Positions 7,125 through 13,619 of a stretch of 13,740 nt of DNA are shown one piece after another. The notes below the pieces were generated by a model. That model did no database searches, was not told the DNA's origin, and was given only the letters and a program-made list of their open reading frames with translations. Within the stretch, counting starts at the first letter, position 1; each line of letters begins with the position of its first letter. This DNA is from an uncultured Bacillota bacterium (lineage in GTDB: Bacteria > Bacillota > Clostridia > Peptostreptococcales > Anaerovoracaceae): assembly GCA_902465215.1 (NCBI GenBank), contig CABQMM010000009.1:1-13740 (forward strand), written 5' to 3'. Both the position numbers and the translations under genes were made by a program.

Positions 7125-7145
7125 ATCCTCTCAAGCGCAGAGGAT
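7125..7145 (+). promoter_or_regulatory. Hairpin just after the riboswitch, candidate antiterminator partner
   Basis: ATCCTCT (7125-7131) pairs perfectly with AGAGGAT (7139-7145) over a 7-nt loop, ten bases after the second aptamer. The same CCTCT could instead pair with AGAGG at 7233-7237, the 5' arm of the terminator, which would make a switch. The alternative pairing is my inference; 7146-7230 shows nothing else. Confidence 0.35.
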
Positions 7146-7233
7146 GTTTGGCTTTTACATTTTGTTTAGAGCATACGTTTCATTGATATTTCTGAATTTG
7201 TTTTGGATTGACGAAAATTTTGCAAAGAAACCA

Positions 7234-7266
7234 GAGGCAGGCTTTCCGGGAGCTTGTCTCTTTTTA
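7234..7266 (+). terminator. Intrinsic terminator of the glycine riboswitch expression platform
   Basis: GAGGCAGGCT (7234-7243) pairs with AGCTTGTCTC (7251-7260) over 10 bp including two G-U pairs, with a 7-nt loop, and runs into TTTTTATTT. It stands 46 nt before the symporter ATG, between aptamer and gene, the position of a regulated terminator. Confidence 0.8.
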
Positions 7267-7311
7267 TTTCAAACAGCTTAACATTCACTTAAAAGAAAGA
7301 GAGGACACAAA

Positions 7312-8718
7312 ATGCAGGCTTTATATGATTTTGTAGCAGGCACACTAAACACCGTTGCGTGGATTTACATTCTGCTTCCGTGCGTATTCGTCGGAGGCTT
7401 ATACTACACCATCGGTTCGGGCGGAGTACAGTTCCGCAGATTCGGATACGCCATGAAAAATACGTTCGGTAAGATTTTCAAAAAATCGGATGCGGGCGAA
7501 GGTGAAGTTACACCGCTTCAGGCGGTATGTACCGCACTTGCGGGAACCGTAGGTACCGGTAACATCGTCGGAACTTCTCAGGCGATTGCTCTCGGCGGTT
7601 ACGGCGCGATCTTCTGGCTCTGGCTGGCAGCGCTCCTCGGCATGGTTATCAAATATGCCGAAGTTACACTTTCCATTCGTTATCGTGAAAAGGACTCGAA
7701 AGGCGACTGGGTCGGCGGTCCGATGTACTACATAAAGAACGGACTCGGACAGAAATGGTCCTGGCTGGCGATTTTATTCTGTGCGTTCGCAGTTCTGGCA
7801 TCGTTTGGTATCGGCAACATGTCACAGGCAAACTCCATCAACGGCTCCATCAAGGGTGCGGTTGCAGCGTTTGCTCCGGACTTTGCAAATGTTGCTGCAG
7901 TTGACTGGGTAATCGGTATCGCTCTTGCTCTTCTGACTGCAGGCGTTCTGTTCGGCGGCATCAAGAGAATCGGTTCCGTAACCGAAAAACTCGTTCCGGT
8001 TATGAGTATCGTTTACATCCTTTTCACATTGGTTGTCATCTTCGGCAATATCGACATGATTGGTGACGCATTCCGCAAGATTTTCGTTGCTGCTTTTAAC
8101 CCGCAGGCTGTTGTAGGCGCAGGCAGCGGTATTCTGCTTAAGAACGCAATCGTTTGGGGTCTGAGAAGATCCGCATTCTCCAACGAAGCAGGTCTTGGTT
8201 CCGCTCCTATCGCGCACGCAGCGGCAAACTGTGAAGGTCCGGTTCAGCAGGGTATATTCGGTATCTTCGAAGTATTCATCGATACGATTGTTATCTGCTC
8301 ACTGACAGCGCTTACAATCATCATCAGCGGCGTTGACATTACATTCGGCGAAAAGCCGGGCAGCGAGCTCATCACTTCCGCATTCGGAACAATCTGGGGC
8401 GACAAGCTCTCCGCTGTTTTCATTGCACTTGCTTTAATGATGTTCGCATACTCCACAATCCTCGGCTGGTCTCTGTACGGAACACGCTGCATCCAGTACC
8501 TCTTCGGTATGAAAGCAGTTAAGCCTTACCAGATTTTCTTCTGCATCATCATCGTAGTCGGCTGTGTAAGCCCGATCGATGCAGTATGGGATATTGCAGA
8601 TACATTCAACGGTCTTATGGCAATTCCAAACTTCATTGCACTGTTTGCACTTTCACCGGTGGTATTCAAACTCACCAAAGAGCACTTTGCTGAAGTTGAC
8701 AAGCTGAAAGCAAAATAA
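7312..8718 (+). CDS. AGCS-family sodium:alanine/glycine symporter
   Basis: 468 residues, typical for the alanine-or-glycine:cation symporter family (TC 2.A.25), an inner-membrane protein with about ten or eleven hydrophobic helices. Family marks: GGVQFRRFGYAMKNTF after the first helix, PLQAVCTALAGTVGTGNIVG (unwound substrate/sodium-site helix), the VGGPMYYIKNGL loop, and RRSAFSNEAGLGSAPIAHAA. The ATG at 7312 follows an AAAGAGAGGA site by about 6 nt. It brings small neutral amino acids into the cell with a cation. It is a single-gene unit with its own promoter, glycine riboswitch and terminator, which argues strongly that glycine is a transported or signalling ligand. Family members also carry alanine or glutamine (AlsT/GlnT), so the exact substrate rests on the riboswitch. 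Confidence 0.95.
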   Translation: MQALYDFVAGTLNTVAWIYILLPCVFVGGLYYTIGSGGVQFRRFGYAMKNTFGKIFKKSDAGEGEVTPLQAVCTALAGTVGTGNIVGTSQAIALGGYGAIFWLWLAALLGMVIKYAEVTLSIRYREKDSKGDWVGGPMYYIKNGLGQKWSWLAILFCAFAVLASFGIGNMSQANSINGSIKGAVAAFAPDFANVAAVDWVIGIALALLTAGVLFGGIKRIGSVTEKLVPVMSIVYILFTLVVIFGNIDMIGDAFRKIFVAAFNPQAVVGAGSGILLKNAIVWGLRRSAFSNEAGLGSAPIAHAAANCEGPVQQGIFGIFEVFIDTIVICSLTALTIIISGVDITFGEKPGSELITSAFGTIWGDKLSAVFIALALMMFAYSTILGWSLYGTRCIQYLFGMKAVKPYQIFFCIIIVVGCVSPIDAVWDIADTFNGLMAIPNFIALFALSPVVFKLTKEHFAEVDKLKAK

Positions 8719-8748
8719 TTAAGACTTTAATAATAGACAGAATCTATT

Positions 8749-8780
8749 CCACCGGCGGCACACGTCGGTGGTTTTGTTTT
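8749..8780 (+). terminator. Intrinsic terminator of the symporter gene
   Basis: A 9-bp GC-rich stem (CCACCGGCG, 8749-8757, with CGTCGGTGG, 8763-8771; one G-U), loop GCACA, then TTTTGTTTT. A second weaker hairpin with a T-tail, CGGAGC/GCTCCG then TTTT, lies at 8794-8821. Confidence 0.85.
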
Positions 8781-9173
8781 ATATGGCTTGGCGCGGAGCG
8801 GCGCACTTCCTGCTCCGTTTTCGACGGCTTGGCGTGGTTCGTGGCTCTTACAGTTCTTGGAAAAATGTATATTTACACTCCAATCGCCGGAAATTGACCT
8901 ACAATTCGTGTATTTTAAAATGTTTCACGGATGTTTCACGCAAAATTCAATCCATATTAGAAATTTACATTTTTTTGAATGTTGAAATTTCAACGGTTTC
9001 ACGTCTGTAATTTTATTACATTTCGTGCCTTTCAAATTCATTTCCCATTATCTGTAATTTTATACACGAAATCGCCCCTAAAAATCGCAGTTTGGAGTGT
9101 AAATATACATTTCGCTTGCGCACCGCCGGGTGCACATTAAAAAGAGGCCGTCTCTTGCGATCTGCCCCTCGTG
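8781..9173. other. Gene-free spacer around the inverted-repeat element
   Basis: About 390 bp without a credible gene. 8781-8862 is GC-rich, with a CGGAGC/GCTCCG hairpin (8794-8817) and GGCTTGGCG twice (8785-8793, 8826-8834). 8863-9112 is the AT-rich symmetric element listed separately. 9113-9173 is again GC-rich, with a GCACC/GGTGC hairpin (9120-9133) and an AAGAG/CTCTT hairpin near 9142-9156 that has a T-tail on the minus strand and could back up the gdhA terminator. Short open frames here have no ribosome binding site or protein-like composition. Confidence 0.6.
8863..9112. repeat. 250-bp AT-rich element with perfect 21-bp terminal inverted repeats
   Basis: The left end 8863-8883 (AAATGTATATTTACACTCC...) is the exact reverse complement of 9092-9112. 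The midpoint of the element, 8987.5, coincides with the midpoint of a perfect 14-bp palindrome GTTGAAATTTCAAC (8981-8994). At mirrored places, TTCGTGTAT (8905-8913) faces ATACACGAA (9062-9070). Internally, ATGTTTCACG is repeated at 8920 and 8931 with an 11-bp period, and TCTGTAATTTTAT occurs at 9004 and 9051. The rest of the arms do not pair. No open reading frame and no convincing target-site duplication. It may be a MITE-like element, a decayed long palindrome or a structured RNA; copies elsewhere in the genome cannot be seen from here. Confidence 0.7.
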
Positions 9174-9204
9174 AAAAGAGGCGATTCCTTTATGGAACCG
9201 CCTC
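9174..9204 (-). terminator. Intrinsic terminator of glutamate dehydrogenase gene
   Basis: Minus strand: GAGGCGGTTCC (9204-9194) pairs with GGAATCGCCTC (9188-9178) with a single mismatch and a short AT loop, followed by TTTT (9177-9174). It lies 26 bp past the gdhA stop. Confidence 0.8.
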
Positions 9205-9230
9205 TGCGTTAGCTTATGTTGTTTTCTATC

Positions 9231-10580
9231 TTATACAAGACCCTGGCCCATCATAGCTTCTGCAACTTTTTCGAAACCTGCGATGTTAGCGCCTTTTACG
9301 AGGTCGTACTTACCGTAGTATTTCTCGGAAGCTTCCTTACAAGCCTTGTGAATGTTGATCATGATCTGGTGGAGCTGATCATAAACATCTTGATGCTGAT
9401 ATACAGTGTGGCTTGCGTTCTGGCCCATTTCGATGCAGGAGCAAGCTACGCCGCCTGCGTTTGCAGCCTTAGCAGGACCAACAACGATTCCCTGTTCCTG
9501 TAAGTATTCAAGAGCTTCGTTCGTTGTAGGCATGTTAGCACCTTCACAGTAGAACTTAGCACCGCTTTCAACGATGTGCTTAGCATCTTCCATCTGAACT
9601 TCGTTCTGAGTTGCACATGGAATGTAGAGGTCAGCCTTAACTTCCCAAGGCTTCTTGCCTGCGAAGAATTTAGCGTTAGGATATTTGTCTGCGTAAGGAG
9701 CGCAGATGTTCTTGCCGGATGCTCTGAGTTCAAGCAGAGTGTCAAGCTTATCCTGAGTATTGATTCCATCCGGATCATAGATATATCCATCCGGACCGGA
9801 GAATGCAACGAGGTTAGCGCCGAGCTGCTGGAGCTTCCAAGCAGTACCCCAAGCTACGTTGCCGAAACCGGAGATAACAACTGTCTTACCTTTGATGTCT
9901 TCGCCGTTTGCCTTCAGCATTTCTTCTGCGTACCAAACGATACCGAAACCTGTAGCTTCAGTTCTTCCGAGGCATCCGCCGTAAGGGATTCCCTTGCCTG
10001 TTAAAACGCCGCCGTCGAATCTGTTTGTGATTCTCTTATACTGTCCGAATAAGTAACCGATTTCTCTTCCGCCAACACCGAGGTCACCTGCAGGAACGTC
10101 AGTATCAGGACCGATATGTCTGTATAATTCTGTCATGAATGCCTGGCAGAATCTCATGATTTCAGCATCGCTCTTGCCGTTCGGGTCGAAGTCGGAACCG
10201 CCCTTGCCGCCACCGATAGGAAGTCCTGTTAAGGAGTTCTTGAAGATCTGTTCAAAACCTAAGAACTTGATGATTCCGGGATATACGTTCGGTGCAAACC
10301 TTAAACCGCCCTTGTAAGGTCCGATTGCGGAATTGAATTCATATCTGTAACCTTTGTTAACCTGAGTCTTGCCCTGGTCGTCTACCCAAACAACTCTGAA
10401 AGTGATTCCTCTTTCAGGTTCTACTAATCTTTCGAGTAAGCCTGCTTTTTCGTATTCAGGATGTGCGTCCATAACAGGCGCCAGTGAAGTTAAAACTTCT
10501 TCTACTGTCTGATGAAATTCAACCTCTCCCGGGTTGTGCTTCTTACACTCATCAATTACTCTTTCAACATAAGTTGCCAT
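9231..10580 (-). CDS. gdhA: Glutamate dehydrogenase, clostridial hexameric type
   Basis: 449 residues, equal to the well-studied Clostridium symbiosum enzyme in length and near-equal in residue numbering. Catalytic and glutamate-binding residues are present: Lys90 (GPYKGGLRF), Lys114 (IFKNSLTGLP), Lys126 (GGGKGG) and Asp166 (VPAGDLGVG). The dinucleotide fold begins SGFGNVAWG (about 238-246). After the second strand it reads SGPDGYIYDP, as I recall for the NAD-specific C. symbiosum enzyme rather than the NADP type of E. coli, so NAD use and a catabolic role (glutamate to 2-oxoglutarate plus ammonia) are inferred. The start ATG at 10580 follows AGAGGAG by about 7 nt. Single-gene unit with its own promoter, a roughly 75-nt leader with two inverted repeats, and a terminator. 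Confidence 0.96.
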   Translation of the reverse strand: MATYVERVIDECKKHNPGEVEFHQTVEEVLTSLAPVMDAHPEYEKAGLLERLVEPERGITFRVVWVDDQGKTQVNKGYRYEFNSAIGPYKGGLRFAPNVYPGIIKFLGFEQIFKNSLTGLPIGGGKGGSDFDPNGKSDAEIMRFCQAFMTELYRHIGPDTDVPAGDLGVGGREIGYLFGQYKRITNRFDGGVLTGKGIPYGGCLGRTEATGFGIVWYAEEMLKANGEDIKGKTVVISGFGNVAWGTAWKLQQLGANLVAFSGPDGYIYDPDGINTQDKLDTLLELRASGKNICAPYADKYPNAKFFAGKKPWEVKADLYIPCATQNEVQMEDAKHIVESGAKFYCEGANMPTTNEALEYLQEQGIVVGPAKAANAGGVACSCIEMGQNASHTVYQHQDVYDQLHQIMINIHKACKEASEKYYGKYDLVKGANIAGFEKVAEAMMGQGLV

Positions 10581-10606
10581 TACTAATCTCCTCTTTTCTT
10601 TTTTTA

Positions 10607-10653
10607 AAATGAAATCATTTAAATGCGAGTTCGTCGCAAAATAAACGCATTTA
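10607..10653 (-). promoter_or_regulatory. Structured 5' leader of gdhA
   Basis: Between the promoter and the start codon are an 8-bp inverted repeat TAAATGCG/CGCATTTA (10620-10627 with 10646-10653) with an inner GCGA/TCGC hairpin, and a second dyad AAATGA-AA-TCATTT (10607-10620) followed on the minus strand by a run of A. I recognise no known riboswitch. It may be mRNA-stabilising structure or a protein site. Confidence 0.35.
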
Positions 10654-10662
10654 CCTATCTAA

Positions 10663-10706
10663 AATGTAACACTTTGACTAAGCGTTGTCAACCGCTTGTA
10701 TACAAG
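10663..10706 (-). promoter_or_regulatory. gdhA promoter with an upstream TTGTATACAA palindrome
   Basis: Minus strand: perfect TTGACA (10691-10686), 17-bp spacer, TACATT (10668-10663). Four bases upstream of the -35 is a perfect 12-bp palindrome CTTGTATACAAG (10695-10706); TTGTATACAA-like sites are used by FadR-type GntR regulators, so regulation by such a protein is possible, though none is encoded in this window. Confidence 0.6.
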
Positions 10707-10744
10707 ATTTTGCTGTATTTTTTGTCGAACAAAATCTAAAATCG

Positions 10745-11815
10745 TTAATCTACGATATGTATATACTTTTCGCGTTCTTTTTCGATTTCAACTCTGTGGA
10801 ACGGTGTATTGATGCCCGGAGCTCCGCCGGTATGCAGGAAAATAACGGTCTCGCCCTGCGCAATTTCCCCGCTTTTTACCATCTCAACAAGTCCCGCAAA
10901 GCATTTGCCCGTATAACAAGGGTCGAAAATCAAAGCCTCTTTTCCCGCTGCCAGATACATCGCGTCCCGCACTTCTTTGCAAGGGTTGTTGTAAGCGCCT
11001 CTGTCGTATTTATCGGAAATATCAAAGTCCCCTTCGCTGACTCCTGCCGCAGGTCCCTCTTCACAGTCAAAATCATAGAAATCGCAAACCCTATCAAAGT
11101 ATTTCTTCGCAAAATCCCGAATTCCTTTTTCATACGGCATAATTCCGATTCCCGTCAAGCGCAAAGGCAGTCTCTCCATACGAATTCCCGTGAAAAGCCC
11201 CATGTAGGTTCCCATGCTCCCAACTGTCGTGATTAGGCGCGGGATTCTGTCGCATCCGGCTGCGATTCCTATGTCTGCAAGCTGCCCTGCGATTTCCGCA
11301 GCGCATTCATAGTAGCCCAAAATTCCAAGCTCGTTAGAGCCACCCATCGGTATAAAATAAACTTTTTCGCCTTGCGCTTCATAGCGTGCGGTTACTTCCG
11401 CCACGGTTTCATCAAGAAGCTGTTTCTCGGATTTCTCCCCGGAAGGATCGGATTTTTTCAGCCACACATCGCAGCCCATCATACCGTCGAGCAGTAGATT
11501 TGCCGAGAGTTCTCCCGGATATTCGTCAACGCAAACGATAGCACCTTTCATTCCGTATTTTCTTGCAACCGCGCAGGTCAGCCTGCCGTGATTTGTCTGT
11601 GCACCACCGACCGTCAGCAGCATTGTCGCACCTTTTTTCTTTGCGTCCGCCAGAAAATATTCGAGTTTGCGCAGTTTATTTCCGCCCATTGCCAGCGGCG
11701 TCAAATCATCACGCTTAATATACAGATTGATTCCAAGCTCTTCCGACAAATTGTCCAGACGCTCCATCGGCGTCGGCAAATGCAGAAAAGATATTTTTTC
11801 ATGTCCTAAAAGCAT
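10745..11815 (-). CDS. PLP-dependent enzyme of the ACC deaminase / D-cysteine desulfhydrase family
   Basis: 356 residues; start ATG 11815 with AAGGAGGGG about 7 nt upstream. The in-frame ATG at 11842 is rejected because it falls at the -10 of the promoter. Fold type II PLP enzyme: LPTPMERLDNLS opening, YIKRDDLTPLAMGGNKLRKLEY with the PLP-binding Lys47, TVGGAQTNHGR, a GSMGTYMG phosphate loop, DPCYTGK and a closing HTGGAPG. The family breaks small alpha-amino acids (D-cysteine, ACC, cysteate, 2,3-diaminopropionate relatives) to ammonia and a keto acid. The usual QSNHTR, whose Ser acts in ACC deaminase, reads QTNHGR here (Thr74), and the protein is some 20-30 residues longer than typical, so the substrate is open. 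No terminator as good as its neighbours' follows; 10721-10740 has only a weak TTTTGT/ACAAAA hairpin, so some read-through into gdhA is possible. Confidence 0.85.
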   Translation of the reverse strand: MLLGHEKISFLHLPTPMERLDNLSEELGINLYIKRDDLTPLAMGGNKLRKLEYFLADAKKKGATMLLTVGGAQTNHGRLTCAVARKYGMKGAIVCVDEYPGELSANLLLDGMMGCDVWLKKSDPSGEKSEKQLLDETVAEVTARYEAQGEKVYFIPMGGSNELGILGYYECAAEIAGQLADIGIAAGCDRIPRLITTVGSMGTYMGLFTGIRMERLPLRLTGIGIMPYEKGIRDFAKKYFDRVCDFYDFDCEEGPAAGVSEGDFDISDKYDRGAYNNPCKEVRDAMYLAAGKEALIFDPCYTGKCFAGLVEMVKSGEIAQGETVIFLHTGGAPGINTPFHRVEIEKEREKYIHIVD

Positions 11816-11843
11816 AACAGCCCCTCCTTTTTGTGTTAGCATT

Positions 11844-11872
11844 ATTATAATTCAATTTGACTTAAATGAAAA
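11844..11872 (-). promoter_or_regulatory. Promoter of the PLP enzyme gene
   Basis: Minus strand: TTTTCA (11872-11867), 17-bp spacer, perfect TATAAT (11849-11844). The transcript would start near 11837, about 22 nt before the ATG at 11815, which supports that start. The -35 is only a four-of-six match. Confidence 0.5.
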
Positions 11873-11918
11873 GCCCGTCATCTGTGAAAATCCTCCCGAC
11901 CGCCGGACCGCATTATAT

Positions 11919-11953
11919 GAAAATCCCCGACATGCTCATTGCCGGGGATTTTC
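11919..11953 (-). terminator. Terminator after the C69 dipeptidase gene
   Basis: A perfect 11-bp stem, GAAAATCCCCG (11919-11929) with CGGGGATTTTC (11943-11953), around a 13-nt loop, 20 bp after the dipeptidase stop. The AT-rich base of the stem supplies the T-tract on either strand; the run past the stem is short, so it is a good hairpin with a modest tail. Confidence 0.7.
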
Positions 11954-11972
11954 TGAATTTTGCAGTTACTTT

Positions 11973-13481
11973 TCAGCCTTCCATTTTGAAAGTAGTCTTT
12001 CTTGCATTATCAGCTCTGTCATTTACATTGTCAACCGAAGTGAAAAGCAATTCTTTATAAAGCTTGTTGGAATTTGCAAGCTGCTTGGACGCATAGTTCT
12101 TTGCAATCTTAGTCGCATAGGCGCGACCATCTTTTTTGCTCTTCTTGTAAGCTTTCTTCAGTGCTTTTACATCCTTCATCGTGCTCTTATACATCGCCTC
12201 TTCCTGTGCTTTCCAGTAATTCTTTACACCCTCGCTGAGGAATTCTCTGTCCTGTTCAGCGATTCCGCAGATTCTCTTGAATGCCCAGTACATATTGCTT
12301 GCGCTGTAAGCTGCGCTGTCAATCTTGTAGCCCTTATGCGTATCGGTAATGCCACTGAATGCCGGAATGAATACGGAATGCTCCGCATTACCCATTGCAA
12401 GCCACTGAAGCTGGCAGGTATCCTTCGGCAGATCGTTGAAAGTCTGAATGATATGAATATCGGAAGAACGAGTTACGCCGATTGGACGTCTTGCAACGTT
12501 TTCAGGCTTCATCATATCATATTCGGTGCCTTCATATCTGTTTCTGTAAATATCCATAACCTCAAGCACGGAAACCTTGTCGTCCGGTGCATAGAACAGA
12601 GGATAAAGTTCTGTATCGCTGTATGCTCCAACTGTGGACGGTGCTAAAATCTTATGACCGATCCATGTTCTCATGTTGGAATACTCTTCTCTTGTGGTGC
12701 CGCTGATGGATTTCAGCAGATTGTACTTGCCATCGTCCTTGACAGCACCGACTTTGTCGATTGTCTCAAATAAGTTCTTCGAGAATACAAAGTTTTCTGT
12801 ATCGTTTTCATCTACCACGTCAATCATAAACTGATTTCCGAAAACAGCCACTTTATCCGTTGGCATTTTCATTGCAGCATATGTAGTTCCGCCGTAAACT
12901 TCAAAAATCCAAGCTTCCTTTTGGTCTGTGAAGAAAAGGATATTGCCTTCTTCGGAGCCGTATTTGTCAAGCAGGGATGCTAACTTGTCTACTGCTCCCT
13001 TTGCGGTCTTAGCCTGGCATGCAATCAAGCCCGGAAGAATCGCTTCTCTGAGACCTGTGCCTGTTTCTTTGAACGGGTCTGCCTTTTCATATGCCTCGGA
13101 TGGGCTTGCGGAAACCGTTCCTACAACTGCAAGTCCGTATTCGTTCGTGCAGCTTGCCGGATACTGACCATCGCCATGAGAGGAAACATCCGGAACATAG
13201 GTGTATTTATAAGTTGTCTTTGGAAGCGGAACCTTAAAACCTTTCTGGTCTTCCCCTTCATCTACATAGTAGCGTCCCGCTTTGGTTACCCTTGGCTGTA
13301 CCTTGAACATTTTCGCATATGCGCCGGAGCCCTGGTCTTCGCTTCGAGCAATGATCGTCGTGCCGTCAGTGCTCACATCCTTTCCGACATACGCACCCGT
13401 ACATGCGAAAGCGCTCGCTGTGGATAGCACCATGACCAAAGTCATCGCAAGTGCCACAAGTTTCAGTTTTCTCATCTTCAT
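11973..13481 (-). CDS. Exported C69-family dipeptidase (Ntn hydrolase, PepD-like)
   Basis: 502 residues; start ATG 13481 behind AGGAGGGAG with good spacing. Residues 1-26 form a Sec signal peptide: basic MKMRKLK, a hydrophobic core, then an ASAFA cleavage site. The next residue is Cys27 in CTGAYVGKD, the conserved N-terminal nucleophile of peptidase family C69, so signal peptide removal would itself expose the catalytic Cys. Other family marks: DGTTIIARSEDQ, TNEYGLAVVGTVSAS, GLREAILPGLIACQAKTAKGAV, EAWIFEVYGG and VAVFGNQFMI. The C-terminal ~70 residues are Lys-rich and helical (KALKKAYKKSKKDG). It should cleave dipeptides outside the membrane. The context is preceding sequence lacking a lipobox Leu at -3, so lipidation of Cys27 is unlikely. 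Monocistronic, with its own promoter and terminator. Related proteins are also annotated as penicillin acylase-like or acid ceramidase-like hydrolases. Confidence 0.92.
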   Translation of the reverse strand: MKMRKLKLVALAMTLVMVLSTASAFACTGAYVGKDVSTDGTTIIARSEDQGSGAYAKMFKVQPRVTKAGRYYVDEGEDQKGFKVPLPKTTYKYTYVPDVSSHGDGQYPASCTNEYGLAVVGTVSASPSEAYEKADPFKETGTGLREAILPGLIACQAKTAKGAVDKLASLLDKYGSEEGNILFFTDQKEAWIFEVYGGTTYAAMKMPTDKVAVFGNQFMIDVVDENDTENFVFSKNLFETIDKVGAVKDDGKYNLLKSISGTTREEYSNMRTWIGHKILAPSTVGAYSDTELYPLFYAPDDKVSVLEVMDIYRNRYEGTEYDMMKPENVARRPIGVTRSSDIHIIQTFNDLPKDTCQLQWLAMGNAEHSVFIPAFSGITDTHKGYKIDSAAYSASNMYWAFKRICGIAEQDREFLSEGVKNYWKAQEEAMYKSTMKDVKALKKAYKKSKKDGRAYATKIAKNYASKQLANSNKLYKELLFTSVDNVNDRADNARKTTFKMEG

Positions 13482-13529
13482 CTTACTCCCTCCTAATTTT
13501 GTTCTTCTATAAGTTTGAGTTGTATCTCC

Positions 13530-13557
13530 ATTATAGTTTATTTTTTAACAAAATCAA
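13530..13557 (-). promoter_or_regulatory. Promoter of the C69 dipeptidase gene
   Basis: Minus strand: TTGATT (13557-13552), 16-bp spacer, perfect TATAAT (13535-13530). The transcript would begin near 13523, about 42 nt before the ATG. Upstream lie repeated TACAAATTCG units (13575-13600). Confidence 0.6.
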
Positions 13558-13619
13558 GATTCCTTCACAAAACATACAAAATTCGTACAAATTCGTGCAA
13601 AAAAACTTTTTGCCCTTAT

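Noticed and set aside
6939..7169. A 76-codon open frame over the leader of the symporter gene
   Set aside because: It coincides with the glycine riboswitch aptamers; the apparent protein is only the reading of a conserved RNA.
8768..9010. Short overlapping open frames in the spacer after the symporter
   Set aside because: They begin inside the terminator tail, have no ribosome binding site and run through the inverted-repeat element.
8863..9112. CRISPR array or insertion sequence as an explanation of the repeats
   Set aside because: The direct repeats are only 10-13 bp with irregular spacing, and there is no transposase frame; no clear target duplication flanks the ends, so only a non-autonomous or decayed element remains possible.
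11843..11960. A small gene between the PLP enzyme and the dipeptidase
   Set aside because: The interval is filled by the promoter of one gene and the hairpin terminator of the other; no frame with a ribosome binding site fits.
11667..12647. A 326-codon plus-strand frame opposite the PLP enzyme and dipeptidase genes
   Set aside because: Antisense to two strong genes and running through a promoter and a terminator; composition is not protein-like.
11973..13481. C69 protein as a lipoprotein
   Set aside because: The residues before Cys27 are A-F-A, without the Leu-type residue at -3 expected for a lipobox, and the Cys matches the family's catalytic nucleophile.
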